Of a stretch of 64,000 nucleotides of DNA, positions 34,290 through 46,245 are shown piece after piece (the stretch's first letter is position 1; each line of letters starts with the position of its first letter). The position numbers and the translations under genes are program-made. The notes beneath the pieces were generated by a model, which searched no databases, had not been told where the DNA came from, and saw nothing but the letters and a program-made list of their open reading frames with translations. The stretch is taken from positions 834,138,136-834,202,135 of the forward strand of contig NC_081411.1 of assembly GCF_030272615.1 (NCBI RefSeq), given 5' to 3'. This DNA is from Cryptomeria japonica. Its lineage: Eukaryota; Streptophyta; Pinopsida; Cupressales; Cupressaceae.

Positions 34290-37214
34290 ATGTCTATTGA
34301 AACAAGGTTCCAAGCACCAATGATGCAACAAAGTTTGACGTATCAACCGACAATGCAATCAAATTTTAATCCAAGGCAATCACAATTATATCCAACCCAA
34401 CAACAAGGCAATATCAATCAAACTTTTTATGATGAAACAAGTCTCCAAATACAAAAACTAGAGGAGAAACTAGCTCAAGAAGAGGAGCTATTGGAACAAA
34501 GAGTGAAAAACATTGAGAAGAATAGATCACAAATGTCCAAAATGTTTCAAAAATTTCCAGGTCAAAATCCAAAGATTGAGCCAATTGATGTAAGATCTCT
34601 TATCGAATGATCAGACATACTAGCTCTCCTCTCACAAATAGAGATGATGAAACAACTTCAAGAAAAGAGACAACAACAATTTCAACATTATGTGCCTCCA
34701 CAACAAGAACAAGAAGTTGTTTACTATCAATCAGATTTTCAACCGTCACAACCAATATTTCAACAGTTCGAACATTTCCAACAGACACAACCAATGGTCC
34801 AACATATACAACAGACACAACCAATGGTCCAACATATACAACCAACACAACCAATGGTCCAATTTCAACAATATGTCCAACCAACTATACAATGTCCACA
34901 AATAGTTCAGCCAATGGTGGAATATCAACAAGTTCAATCAACATATCAATGTCAACAACCACAATCACAAATTCAAAAACAAAACTTGCAGCACACACCA
35001 ATCCAAGTTTCAAACATGTCAGAACAATTGAACCAAGTCCAATATCAAAACATGACATTAGATCAGAATCAACTCCTTGCCAAACAAGTTCAAATTCCAG
35101 ATATAACCATGTCAAAACCTTGAAAGAAAGGTGGCTTTATTGCAATGCTCTTAAGGAAATTACCAAGTGAGTTCTTTGAGGAAGATCAAGATAATACACT
35201 TATGTCTAGCAATGCCTCATCTCCCCACAAGCAAATTGACTCTCCAGTGGCATCTATCCCTACACCTTTAGAAGTTTCACAAGAACCTTCCATATTGTCC
35301 TCATCAAACAATACACCCAAGGATGCAATTATCCAAGAGATATCCATAATTGATTGCCAAGATAATCCAATTCATGATGCATATCCTTGTCACGTTTCAA
35401 AAATACAAGACCCAATGCCACCATGCACTTCATTGCCATTGCCTATTTTAGAGGACCCCATTCAAAGTCTCTCTTCCTCATGTTCAAGCATTGATTCCTT
35501 GCCAAAATCCATCACAAATGTTCAAAGTACATCTCCTTCATGCCAAAACATTGATTCCTTGTCAGAATCCCCCATGCATATCCAAAGTCCAACCTCATGT
35601 CAAGAGGATAATTTAGAGCATGAAGAAATGAGTCCTAAATAAAATCAAGATCAAGATCCTAAAACCTTATCATCCCATCCAATTGTTGACCAAGACCCCA
35701 TCTTCCCAGACACTCATGATGATTACCCTATTCTTGTCCATCCTATCCAAAGTCCTATTGACACTCCATTCCCCGGGCAAGATCAAGATATCCCAGTTCA
35801 TCCAATCCCAAACGATCCCCTTCCATTTCATGAACACAATGTCCTTTCAAATCCCATTGACATTCCACTTCTTGAGAAAGATAAAGATATCCTTTCCATC
35901 CTTTATGATGATCCCATTGAAAGTCAAGAGAAAAGCACCTTTAAAGAGGATTCCAATGATCTTCCTCCTTGTCAATATCAAATTATTCCTTTAGATCCTC
36001 CACAAGATCCACTTGTTCCTCCATCTCCTTGTCTTAATGCTCCATATACACTCCAAGATCACATTTCTTTTGATGATCCCATTATTTATCCCATTCCATC
36101 TCTTGAAGAGCCTACCATTGAACCATGTCCACTACACAGTCCTAGTCCCCCTCACGATCCTAATCCCACTCATGATTCTAACGTGTCAGTGCAAGATGTT
36201 CATGAATCCTTGACATGCTTAATGGGTTCTTCCACTTTGGTGCAATCCGATCCGCTTCAAGATCTCATCATTTCTCTCATATCATATCCACCTCATAATG
36301 GACTCCCATCTTCTTCCCAAAGAAAAGAGTATACTACAAGTCAAGATATTCATAAAGGCAAAGGAGTTGATCTCCATAAGCAAGAATCCCTTCATGTTAA
36401 AGAAAATGTTAAGGGTCATGTCTACACAACTCACTCTCAAGACGTTGGTATCCCTTCAAAATCCAAACATATCCCTTCCCCATCATCCCTTCCATCCATC
36501 TTAGGTCCTTATATCTTTTTGTCCTCTATGCAAGGTCAGCAAAGGCACACATCCTTGAGTAAATTTCATCAATCCAAAAGAAGTCCATTTCATTCATATC
36601 CATCCATGCATTCCTTTCCTCCTCCAAGCAATTTGGATGCCAAGTATAAAATTCATAAGTCTAGCAATCCACATGTATTCAAGGATCAACATGTCCAATA
36701 TAATCGACATGTCAAAACAAAGAACAATATGATCTATAAAGAAAAGGAACAATCCAAAAGGCCACAAAGGCCCACTGAGAAACATAAAGCAAAGTCAAAA
36801 TATATATGGGTTCCTAAATCCCTTGTGCAAGCAATGCACTCCAAGGAACCACAAAAGCATGAAAAATCAAAAACCATGTGGATCCCTAAGCAACTCCTTG
36901 AAGCACAAAAAGAAAAATCCAACTTGGCATCCAAAATTGCTATTCCTCCATCCAAACCTCTCAAATTTGTTCCTCCATCACCTCCTCCTTCCATTTTGGG
37001 CCCTTATGTCCCAAAATCCCAAGCTATTCCTCCATCCAAATCTCACAATCTGAAATCCATTTTTCCTCCATCAGTCCATCACCCCTCAAGGTGTGTGCCA
37101 ATGTTGATCTTGCCTTCATTTCCATCCGCTCAAGCCAAATTCTTCCAATACCCTATCCATTATCCAATGCATATTTTCCATCCTTCAATCCCTTTGATCC
37201 CATCCTTTGCATAA
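34290..37214 (+). pseudogene. Element D long Pro/Gln/Ser-rich ORF, function unknown
   Basis: An ATG at 34290 opens one frame to the stop at 37212-37214 (about 974 codons) with three internal stops (34608 TGA, 35121 TGA, 35640 TAA) and no frameshift. The N-terminus is Gln-rich with a short coiled coil ('LEEKLAQEEELLEQRVKNIE'). Three copies of the 10-residue unit QTQPMVQHIQ (34780-34870) follow, then a long Pro/Ser/Asp region with recurring 'DPI', 'HPIP' and 'PSILGPYV' phrases, then a basic segment ('YIWVPKSLVQAM', 'TMWIPKQLLEAQ'). I see no Gag, protease or zinc knuckle. Preservation of the frame over 2.9 kb argues that it was translated. Similar low-complexity ORFs occur in non-autonomous plant gypsy elements, but I cannot name this one. 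Confidence 0.65.
34780..34870 (+). repeat. 30-bp in-frame tandem repeat
   Basis: 'caatggtccaacatatacaa' recurs three times with a 30-bp period, encoding 10-residue repeats in the element D ORF. Confidence 0.9.
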
Positions 37215-38230
37215 ATCCTTGCCTTAGTTTCATCTCATTTTCCATGTCCTTATCCTACCAACGTCTTTGAGCATACTTTTAAAGGTCATGGTCCATTTTT
37301 TTTCAAGGCTACTATCCCCAAAAAAAAAAAGAAAGACGCTTGATTCCTTCTTCCATCCCCTATCATGTGTCCATCTTCTCTTGAAAAAGTCAAAATACAA
37401 AAAAATACAAAAAAAAAAGTGAGAAAAAAAAAAAAAGTAAAGCAAAAATAATTCGTCCACTAGTGAAAACCTGGCAAACAGGTGCCTTGGGCAAGTACCA
37501 TGATGAAAACCTGGAAAACAGGCATCATACGTAATCTATGAACGTCTAACATATCATACTTGGGGGCAGGTTTCCTCCTTCATATCTTATTGCCCTTCAC
37601 TATCCTATCGAACCCCTGTCATTACCCTTCATATCCTATTGTCCCTCATGTCCATTTCCTCTTTCCACCTTTGATCTTGACAAGGCTGAGGATCGTCATG
37701 AACATCATGTATCTTGTTTTCAGCTTTTAGTCTATCATAGCTTTTGGTCATTTATCCATTTGCTTATTATAACCTTTCATCCATATTCCCTATCTAATTG
37801 CAACTCTCTTCCACTATCCCTTAGCCTACCCCGACCTTCAGTCCATGTCCCTTATCCATTCTTGGTCTTGCTTATCTTATCCATATCTTATCACTATCCA
37901 TGCACTCTTTTTCATTCCTTGATCTTGATCTGACATAAGGACGCAAAATTTAAACATGATTTCAAAACCTCTTGACATGTCCCTCATGCCATGTCACTGC
38001 TTTACATTGTCATATCCAATCTCTTGTCCCATCACACAATAGCCCTTGAAAATTGCATCCGTATTGTCTCCATGATAAAAGGCCTTTGTCTTCCCTCTAT
38101 TCACCAACATTTCAGAAAGCCTATTTATTCATCTATCATATTCCTTGCCTTGCTAGACACTGGGGGCAAAAATCATAAAAATTGAAAAATGTCCTAAAAA
38201 AATCTTTAAAAATTGAAAAATGTCCTGAAA
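37215..38230. other. Element D 3' untranslated region
   Basis: It contains A-rich tracts (37320-37450), a duplicated 'gaaaacctgg.aaacagg' (37465 and 37506), the purine tract 'cttgggggcagg' (37560) and a second purine tract 'actgggggcaaaa' (38159-38171). An 18-bp phrase 'aaattgaaaaatgtcct' is repeated at 38179 and 38211 just before the inverted LTR. Confidence 0.6.
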
Positions 38231-39909
38231 TAAATAGATATTAGTCATAGCTCAATCAAAAAAGCTCAAATGCAATGATAACAATCCTAATTACATCCAA
38301 TAGAGATATGAAAACAAAACATTCAAGATTAAAAACTTAAGCAAACCAAATGCAGATCTGAATGTCTCCTTCATATGGCTCCATTGTCCTTCTTTCTCCT
38401 TCAAATAGCTTTGTTGTGGATCTCACCTACTAGTGCATGATCATGATATGAAAGCAAGTAGACAAGATGATTGCTCAAGAATACTCGAAGAGTGATTGAT
38501 TTGGGAATCGATTTGAAAAGTGATTAGTTCGATAATGTGATTCATTCGATAATGTGATTAGTCGATAATGTGATTAGATTGAGATTGAAGAAAATCATCC
38601 AATTTATAGACAAATTGGAGAAAAGATCAAATTAGCATGAAGAGATTCAAATGGAAATTGCAAACCAAGAATGTCAATCATGACAAATTTATGACAAATT
38701 TGCACTTTCTATGCAAAATTGATTGATTGATAATTTATGACAAAATTATGACAAATTTCTATGTCAAAATTGATTGATTGTCAATTATGACAAATTTCTA
38801 TGCAAAATTGATTGATTGTCAATTATGACAAATTATGACAAATTGAAATGTCATTCCCATTAAATTAGGAGGAAAATAGGAGGAAATTGAATTAGAAATT
38901 AGGAAAATTAGAAAATTGGAAAATTAGGAATTTAGTGAATTAATTAATAATTTTTCATTTATTAATTAATTCACAAAGAGGGAATTTAGAAATTGATGAA
39001 ATATTAGGAAATTAGGAATTAGGAGAAATTAGGTAAATCAATTAATAATTTGTCATTTATTAATTAATTCACAAAAAGAGGAATAATTAGTTAGCCAATT
39101 AAATTAAACATTTAATTGTGACATGAAGACCTAGGATAAATAAATAAATTATTTAACCTAGAGGGAGAAATGACAAACAGGGTTAAATGAATAAAATTAT
39201 GAAACCCTAAAAGATGAATTAGAAATGCAAGGATGACAATTAGGTCTTGACAAAGGATAATTGATATCGATTTGATTTGATCATGATTCTGACTTGATAA
39301 AAGACCAATGCTGATAAATGATGTGATTGATAAATGCGCCAATTGACGGGGGACAATGACTAATTGATCCAAATTGACATAATTGAGAAAGATGATGATT
39401 GAAAAGAGGACATCGATCAATGACAAATCGATCGCAAAATGACAAGATTGATAAGAGGACAACGATCGATGACAAATCGATCGCAAAATGACGAAGTTGA
39501 TCAGAGGACAAGGATTGATGACAAATAGATCGCATGATGACAAGATTGATGACAAATTGATCAAAAGACAAGAATCGACGACAAATCGATCGCATGATGA
39601 CAAGATTGATAAGAGGACAAAACCCTAATTAGGATTGATGATGTCCAAAATGATGATAAATGAATACGCACATAGATGCGACAGGATAAGATTGACCAAA
39701 ACCATGACTGAAGATTGTTGTCGACAAGACCAATTTCGAAAGCGAGACAACTGAAGAATGCAGAAGAAGGACTCGATGCTCGCAAATGATGAAGACCAAG
39801 TGCAAATCATAGGAGAAATGTTAATGCGACGCAAAAACCCTAAAATAAGGCAATGCGCAAATGTTAAAGTATGATTCCGCAAGCATTTGACCACTTTTAG
39901 GTGTCTACA
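38231..39909 (-). repeat. Element D right LTR, inverted
   Basis: Its reverse complement matches the left LTR from TGTAGACACC to 'gactaatatct', so it lacks the last ~40 nt. It has a different copy number of the ~45-bp 'gatcgatgacaaatcgatcg' units (39395-39625). Confidence 0.9.
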
Positions 39910-39941
39910 TTTTTATGTCAAAATGCCCCAGACAATAATAA

Positions 39942-40122
39942 TAAGAAAAGAATGGGAAACACAAAATTGGCTCTGATGGTTATATGAAACTTGCTACATG
40001 AATTGTAAGTATCTCATGTAAATAAAATATTGCATCAAAATATTATAAATTGCAAATGATTTTTTTTTATTATCAAACAATGCAAGCAAAATTCACGATA
40101 CCAAGAAAAAATGCAAGGCTCT
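39942..40122 (+). repeat. Right copy of the ~180-bp duplication flanking element D
   Basis: It matches 30412-30594. Beyond it the CACTA host sequence continues ('aaattcaatagagcaccc'). A 32-bp filler (39910-39941) separates it from element D. Confidence 0.9.
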
Positions 40123-41040
40123 AAATTCAATAGAGCACCCACAGAAGATGACAAGAGAATTTCCTACCAGCAAGGCTATACAGCCGTGGTTGATCGGCTA
40201 TGAGAATTGAGTGGGCATACACAATATTCGGGTGCATCTGTTACACAGGTAAATATGCTAAATGGAAATTGTTTCAAATTGAATACTTTACCAATAATCT
40301 AATTGATGTTGAGTTCCAACATAAAGTGTCTATATTTGTTTTAAATAAGCAAGCAATGATAACAATGTGCATGACATTGGAATGCAGCCCGCTAATCATG
40401 AAACACCATTTGCACATGAAGGTCCGGATGTGCATCCCAGTAGTGGAGGTATTCATTTTCTATTCAAATTTATTTATGTAGTTATTAATACAATTAAACA
40501 TCTTAATTTGTAATTAGAGTAGTAATTAATGTAACCCTTTTTGTAAATATTTTAGGGCATGTAGTCGGTGGTGACCAAGTGGAGCATGATCTGGGTACAC
40601 AACATCAGGAACATGATGTTCCCCAATTAGGTAAAGAGGACCACTGTTATTCCTTTAAATAAATATAATTGCAATTGGTGTTCAACATTAATACAACCTT
40701 TAGTATTTCAACTTCAGATGATCTACAGGGTGTTCAGCATGTTGAGGTTGAGGCTAGAAAAAATGATGTGGCCCCATCAGGTAAAGAGCACAATAGTTAT
40801 GTTATCTAAATTAATGAAATACTTGTAGCAATAATAAAAAATGTTTTGAATTTAACCCATTTATTTGTTATTGTAGAGGACCCCCCTTCGCTTCAATGTC
40901 CTCATCCTTAGTATAGGACTAGGCATACATCGAGATCATGAGAAGAGGGTAGAACAACTCCAGAGGTGGGAAATGATGAAGAAACCGATGTTCCACTTAG
41001 TCTTTTCATAGCTTCAAAGAAAAAACAAAAAAACAAATGA
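40123..41040 (+). pseudogene. CACTA second gene, 3' exons
   Basis: Short open segments with plausible splice sites run to a stop at 41038-41040: about 40123-40250, 40557-40630, 40718-40781 ('GVQHVEVEARKNDVAPS') and 40877-41040 (ending in a Lys-rich 'SKKKQKNK'). The hydrophilic, acidic-then-basic composition is typical of CACTA accessory protein tails. I do not recognise a domain; gene boundaries are inferred. Confidence 0.45.
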
Positions 41041-41065
41041 TTGTAATCTACCTTATTTGATAATG

Positions 41066-41220
41066 ACTGATTTTTATGTGTTAATGAATGTAATTATGTG
41101 CTAATGAATGGTTATAAATGATATGTGTTAATTAATATTGATGAATGTTGTGTGTTAATTAATGTTAATCAATGTTATGTGTTAATGAACGTTATGTGAT
41201 ATTAATGAATGGATGTTCTA
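41066..41220. repeat. Short degenerate repeats ('tatgtgttaatgaatg')
   Basis: At least six variants of 'atgtgttaat.aatgtt' follow the end of the second CACTA gene. Confidence 0.7.
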
Positions 41221-43299
41221 TTTTATTAATGGTAGAAAGAAAGAATGAATAAATGAATGTTATAAGATGTTAACATGGAATTTAGAGTGATGTTGGGGGG
41301 GGAGGGGCCAAATGAGCTTCCACCTTCATGTGGTTGACCTTGTTAAGTAGAGAATATTAAACTATCCTCGAAACCAAGCGAAGCTCAATAAGATAACACA
41401 CTTTTCAATATTTTATTATGTTGCACAGTTAATCTTATTGAATAATGTATATTTAATCTTAATTGCAGGGTCCAACAGAGCCACCATGAACAACAACACC
41501 ACAAGTTTCTAGGGATAATGAACTGCCATATTGTCTTGTATGTACATTAACAATATGAGTTTCTTCTAGTGTTGATATCCATGGCGGGACTGCAAAATTT
41601 ATGAATGTGCCTCATCCTTGTAAGTTTTTATATTACTTGTCATTTTCTTTAGCATTTTGTTACTTCATGAATGAGATGTTTTCAGATGTCTATTTCATGA
41701 ATACCTCTCTATTGTATGCTTCATGATCAATGTGTCTTCAGCATGTCCACTCCATGAGAACCTTTCTCATATATTCTTGTACCTTATGTGTATTTATGTT
41801 TTACTTCATGGTTTACATGTATGATTCATGCCTTTCATGTATTCATATGTATGGTTTGTGCTTTACATAGCTCCTTCATGCCTTATGAGCATTACTTCAT
41901 GCCTTGCAGTCTTCTCAAAATATTGCAAAAGTATTCAACAAGAAAAAGAGTAGTAGAGGCCACATACCAAAATAAATTAGATCTCCCTCTTTATTTCCTC
42001 ACTTTCTTCCCTATTTTCTTCCTCCCTTCTTTATCACTTCCCTTTTTATTTAATTTTTCTTGATATAACTAACCTTTTCTCCTTAATGTTCTTCATGAAT
42101 CCAAAGACTCCTTTACACTCCCCACTTTACATCCATGGCAACTACCTCCATAACTTCACTTAGTGTAAAGTAATTATTCTCTTCTACCATGGCCTTCATA
42201 TGTCTTTCATATATCCTTTCATATATTACCATCCACATATATATCGACCTCATTCTAAGACTTTGAATCTGCCTCTTCTACCTCATTATGTGACAACAAA
42301 ATGTGAGGATTTAAGAGAAGCTTCAAATCATAATAGCCCTTAGCATTGGTTAAGAAAGAGTCTCATATTATGCATCCTAGATTGGATGGCTCTGATCCTC
42401 ATCACACTATTTAGGTTTGTCCTCCTCACTGGACTGTTTGGACTCGTGATGAAAAAATTGTGAAGAGTATATTTCAACAATTTTTCATTTTTTTTTCTCG
42501 CTTCTGATTCAACTCTTTATATGTCTTAAAATTGTATGAGTCTAATAGCTTCTACTCTTGTTAATAGTTTGGTGGCTCTGAGCAATGGCTCCTTTGAAGA
42601 AGCATGATCCTTGTAATTTTGGCGTTCCTTGTAATTTTTGTCTTCCATGATGTGAAAAAGAGGTTATGTTATGAATAATGGTCCAGATGATTTAGTTATT
42701 TCTTATTATGTTGAGTATGAGTAAATTTGGGCTTTCTTGGCTATGGTCACTATTTTGTACTAACTATTGTCATTTAGTGTGATTTGAGCATGGACTTCAA
42801 GTAATCAAGAGGGTGGAAACAATATTCAAGTGTTAGGGGGTACACAACCTTGACCAAGGGATGAAAGTATCGGGAAAGTACAAGTGATTCATGTGTAGAT
42901 CAATGTATCATTTACCTATTAATTCCTAGCAACATTCTCAAATAAACAAGCAAAGAGGTATGCTGAGTGCATATATACATTTTATGTTGCCATGATATAA
43001 GTAAGATATCAAACATGTAACTTAGATTGATTTGCAATTTCATTCATAAATATTAGATCTTCCTTTTGGATTTTTGAATGCATAATGTCTCGTTGATTTC
43101 AATCTCTTTATTGCAAGTACTCTTTCAGCATGAAACCCCACTCATTAAGGTCTCTTACTAAATGCAAGTCAGTTATCCTATCAATGATGACACATTTTGC
43201 ATGCATTTTATGAAGAAATATTATTAATAGCTATGGTTGGGTTGTTCATTGTTTTGTGAATATATATACAAGTAGATTGGGACATTAGAGTTATAAACA
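41221..43299. other. CACTA 3' non-coding stretch
   Basis: I see no recognisable gene. A possible extra exon follows 'attgcag' at 41463-41469, but it reads into stops quickly. Confidence 0.35.
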
Positions 43300-44394
43300 C
43301 CATAAAATGTGTTTGAGATCATTGTCGTAATTGTAAAAATCAACCACCATTAGCCCAAGGCCACACCAACATTGTTGTGACACTAAGGTTTGTGCATACT
43401 AGTGTAAGGGATACTCTTAGGACATTTCATTAACATTACATATCCACACCTAGTGGGGTTTCCAAACACAACTTGTTTGAGTATGCAGTATCACTATTAA
43501 AATTGTGATTGTCACAATTGGTACCCTTAGGATAGTCATTAATATTTGGTCTATGGAACTTTTTTATGGCTTCTAAATGCTTCTATGGGGTGTGCAAGGG
43601 TCCCACACATCTCTTCCAACATTCCATCCAAGGCACTTCACTCTCACCTATCTTATATTCCACTTTCTCTATGCTGCTATCCCAGAGGTCCGATACATGA
43701 AGAATATTAGACCAATCAATCAAATCTAGCGTGTGTCCAAGAGGTTTTGGAGACTCACAAGAGAGAGAAATGAAAATACATATTTACAAGAGCCTTTCCA
43801 ACTAGTGGTGTGAGTTTTTAACGGTGAAAAGGCCAAAAATACATTTTTTTCCCACTCATTGGAAACCCTAGTGAGTGTTTTGATAGTTTTTGGAAAAATA
43901 GTGATATCTTCTTCAAATTTCAATGGATCTCAATTCTAGAAAACATGAAATGAAGGTAATTCACTTATCTACCATATTCAATCGACTTCTAATGAAAATA
44001 TGATGAATTTTACAATTAAAAATAATGACTATCAAACTGAAACATTTTTGTATGAACAAAAATCTCCAACTTCATTTAGTAAAACTTTCAAAATTCAACA
44101 AGACAAACTTGGGTGGTGTGACAAAGGCCTATTTATGCCCATCCAAGTGGGTTACAATCTCAAACTGCCAAAAACCAACCTCCCAACCAAATTTTAAAAA
44201 GTTGTCATGACAACAATGACAACTTTTTACAATTTTTACAATTTTTGCCCAATGGACCTCAAACTTTCCCAATTAGGTCCAAATACATCATAATGGCCTC
44301 AAATGGCCTTATTTGTTACATGAAATAACACAATAAAAACTAAAATCTCAAATTTTGACCGTTTTGGCCAAACCTAGGTCCCTAGGGTGCTCCT
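43300..44394 (-). repeat. Diverged gypsy-type LTR (minus strand)
   Basis: The minus strand starts TGGTGCAGGAGCACCC at 44394, as does the LTR at 56648, and aligns imperfectly with 5640-6560 in opposite orientation. A TATA-like stretch 'ggcataaatagg' (minus strand, about 44130) lies in it. Confidence 0.6.
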
Positions 44395-45666
44395 GCACCA
44401 TCAAACCATGTGAATATAATAAACAATAAAGATTTCTTTATAGTATTATATAATGAACAATAAATACTTATTTACAGTATTATAAATTCATTATAGCTGA
44501 AATTGCTTACCAAAAAAAAGAAATATAAGATTTTATATGTTGAACCATTCTTAAATAGATATGGTTGCCAATTGCTTTGATATATTATGTATAACAGATT
44601 TCTATAACCAATTTTTTGTGCTATACTCTTGGATACTTTACTCATGATTTTGGATTTTAGATAGCATGCCTTGCTATATTACTTTGGACTATAGGTGTAG
44701 ATTCATTGTGGTTTATGCTAAAATAATTCAAACAATTGTACATAGTTTATGGGCAACTTCATTTAAGAAACTCATGTCTCATCTCAATTATGTTCAATTA
44801 CATTGTCAATTTGAAGATTTGGTCAAGTTTGAGGTAGGAACTCAAATTCCTCCTTTGTTTTTCAATTGAATTGATTTTATTTTGTTTCAAATGAATTGTT
44901 GAGTGAATTAAAGTATTCTTCCAATTTAAATCTCTCCATTTGGATGATTATATGATTTGTATGAACCAAATTTAGAAATTACGAGTATATATGAGTTTAT
45001 GTTATTCAATTCTATTTGGGATGTTGAAATGAAAAATCTAGGGAGTATTGTATTGTTGAGTTGATTAGAATCAAAAGGCTATTCTTGCATTTTCATTTTA
45101 TGCACCTTGAAATTTCAAGCTTTTTGAGGTCCATCAGTTAAGGGTGTTTGTCTTGGTCCCATAGACTATTTAGTCTCGTGGACATCATTAAAATTCTTCA
45201 TTCATTCATTCATTCATAAATGGTAATTGGCCTCATGACTGGTTTTTGGTCCAAACTTGGGAATTATTGAAAAGTGGTATTTGATGATTTTGAGATGATA
45301 TTCTATTATGGAATCATGATAACATATATGTGAATTTTGATAAGGAATCAATTGGGATCCATTCTCTTGGTGTTGTGCCCAATTGAGTATGTCTTGTTTA
45401 TGTATGAAAATGGCATTTTGCAATTGAGATAATTTGATGTATTTGAGATGTCTTGCATTTGGATATGGCATGAGCTTAGTCCTAGAGTGAGTCTAGGGAG
45501 TGGCTCCCACTCGTGTCCCTTGTCTAAAAGTGGTATGCTTGGCATTCATGTTTGGGGAGTTTTTTAATCAAGTGATAACATAACAATAGACTTGGGTTAA
45601 AACAAATAACAAGATAATTGGTTCCTTGAGCACGCCTTGAGCGCTATCACAACACCAAGGGTGTTT
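44395..45666. other. CACTA 3' region without recognised features
   Basis: AT-rich sequence with only short ORFs. Confidence 0.35.
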
Positions 45667-46245
45667 TGGGAAGGCATGCTCACACATGGAGCATTGGGAC
45701 TTGTGCGAAGAGGCATGCCTACTCGCACAAGGATTATGTGATCATTGTTCTTGTTCACATGAGAGAATTATTGGTTCCATATGGTCTATCCTCAAGAGCA
45801 CATATGATGAAAGGCATGCCCGCACATGGAGTGTTGGGACTTGTGCAAAGATATATACCTACTCATGTAGCATAGGGATTGTGTGATCATCATTCTCGTC
45901 CGTATGAGAGAATTCTTGGTTCCATATGGTGTATCCCCATGAGCATATACAATGAAAGGCAAGCCCGCACATGGAGTGTTGGGACTTTTGTGAAGAGACA
46001 TGCCCACTCATGTAGCACAGGGATTGTGTGATTGTTGTTCTCATCTGTATGAGAGAATGCTTGGTTCCATATGGTGCATCCCCATGAGAACATACGATGC
46101 AAGGCATGCCCGCACATGGAGTGTTGGGACTTGTCAGAAGAGACATGCCTACTCATGTAGCACAAGGATTGCATGATCGTCCTTCTCGTCCATATGAGAG
46201 AATTCTTGGTTCCATATGGTGCGTCCCCATGAGCACATATGATGA
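45667..46245. repeat. Tandem repeat, four units of ~145 bp
   Basis: Units start with 'ggcatgcccgcacatggag' at about 45673, 45813, 45958 and 46103 (spacing 140, 145, 145). Each contains 'gagagaatt.ttggttccat' and 'atcc.catgagca'. The ORFs read across them are shifted copies of the unit. Confidence 0.92.

Larger units (their letters stand above)
30595..39909 (+). mobile_element. Element D: LTR retroelement with LTRs in inverted orientation
   Basis: The left LTR (30595-32195) and a right LTR in reverse orientation (38231-39909) both end in TGTAGACACC or its complement. Between them are a primer-site-like TGGTGAACCCGAC (32201), a long Pro/Gln-rich ORF (34290-37214), and tracts such as 'cttgggggcagg' (37560) and 'actgggggcaaaa' (38159) that would precede a normal 3' LTR. 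A 3' LTR in the usual orientation is absent. The flanks carry about 180-bp direct duplications instead of a 5-bp TSD. No pol is seen. It is probably a rearranged non-autonomous gypsy-like element. Confidence 0.8.

Noticed and set aside
34607-35170. Thr/Ser-rich ORF overlapping the element D ORF
   Set aside because: It is an alternative frame over the Gln-rich repeat; the long frame continues on both sides, this one does not.
30595-39909. Terminal inverted repeats of a giant MULE or foldback DNA transposon
   Set aside because: Ends TGTAGACACC/GGTGTCTACA, a TATA box, primer-like site, leader and purine tract fit an LTR element; there is no 8-9 bp TSD and no transposase.
45667-46245. CRISPR-like array
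   Set aside because: The units are long and contiguous with no distinct spacers, and the genome is clearly a plant nuclear one. It is a tandem repeat.
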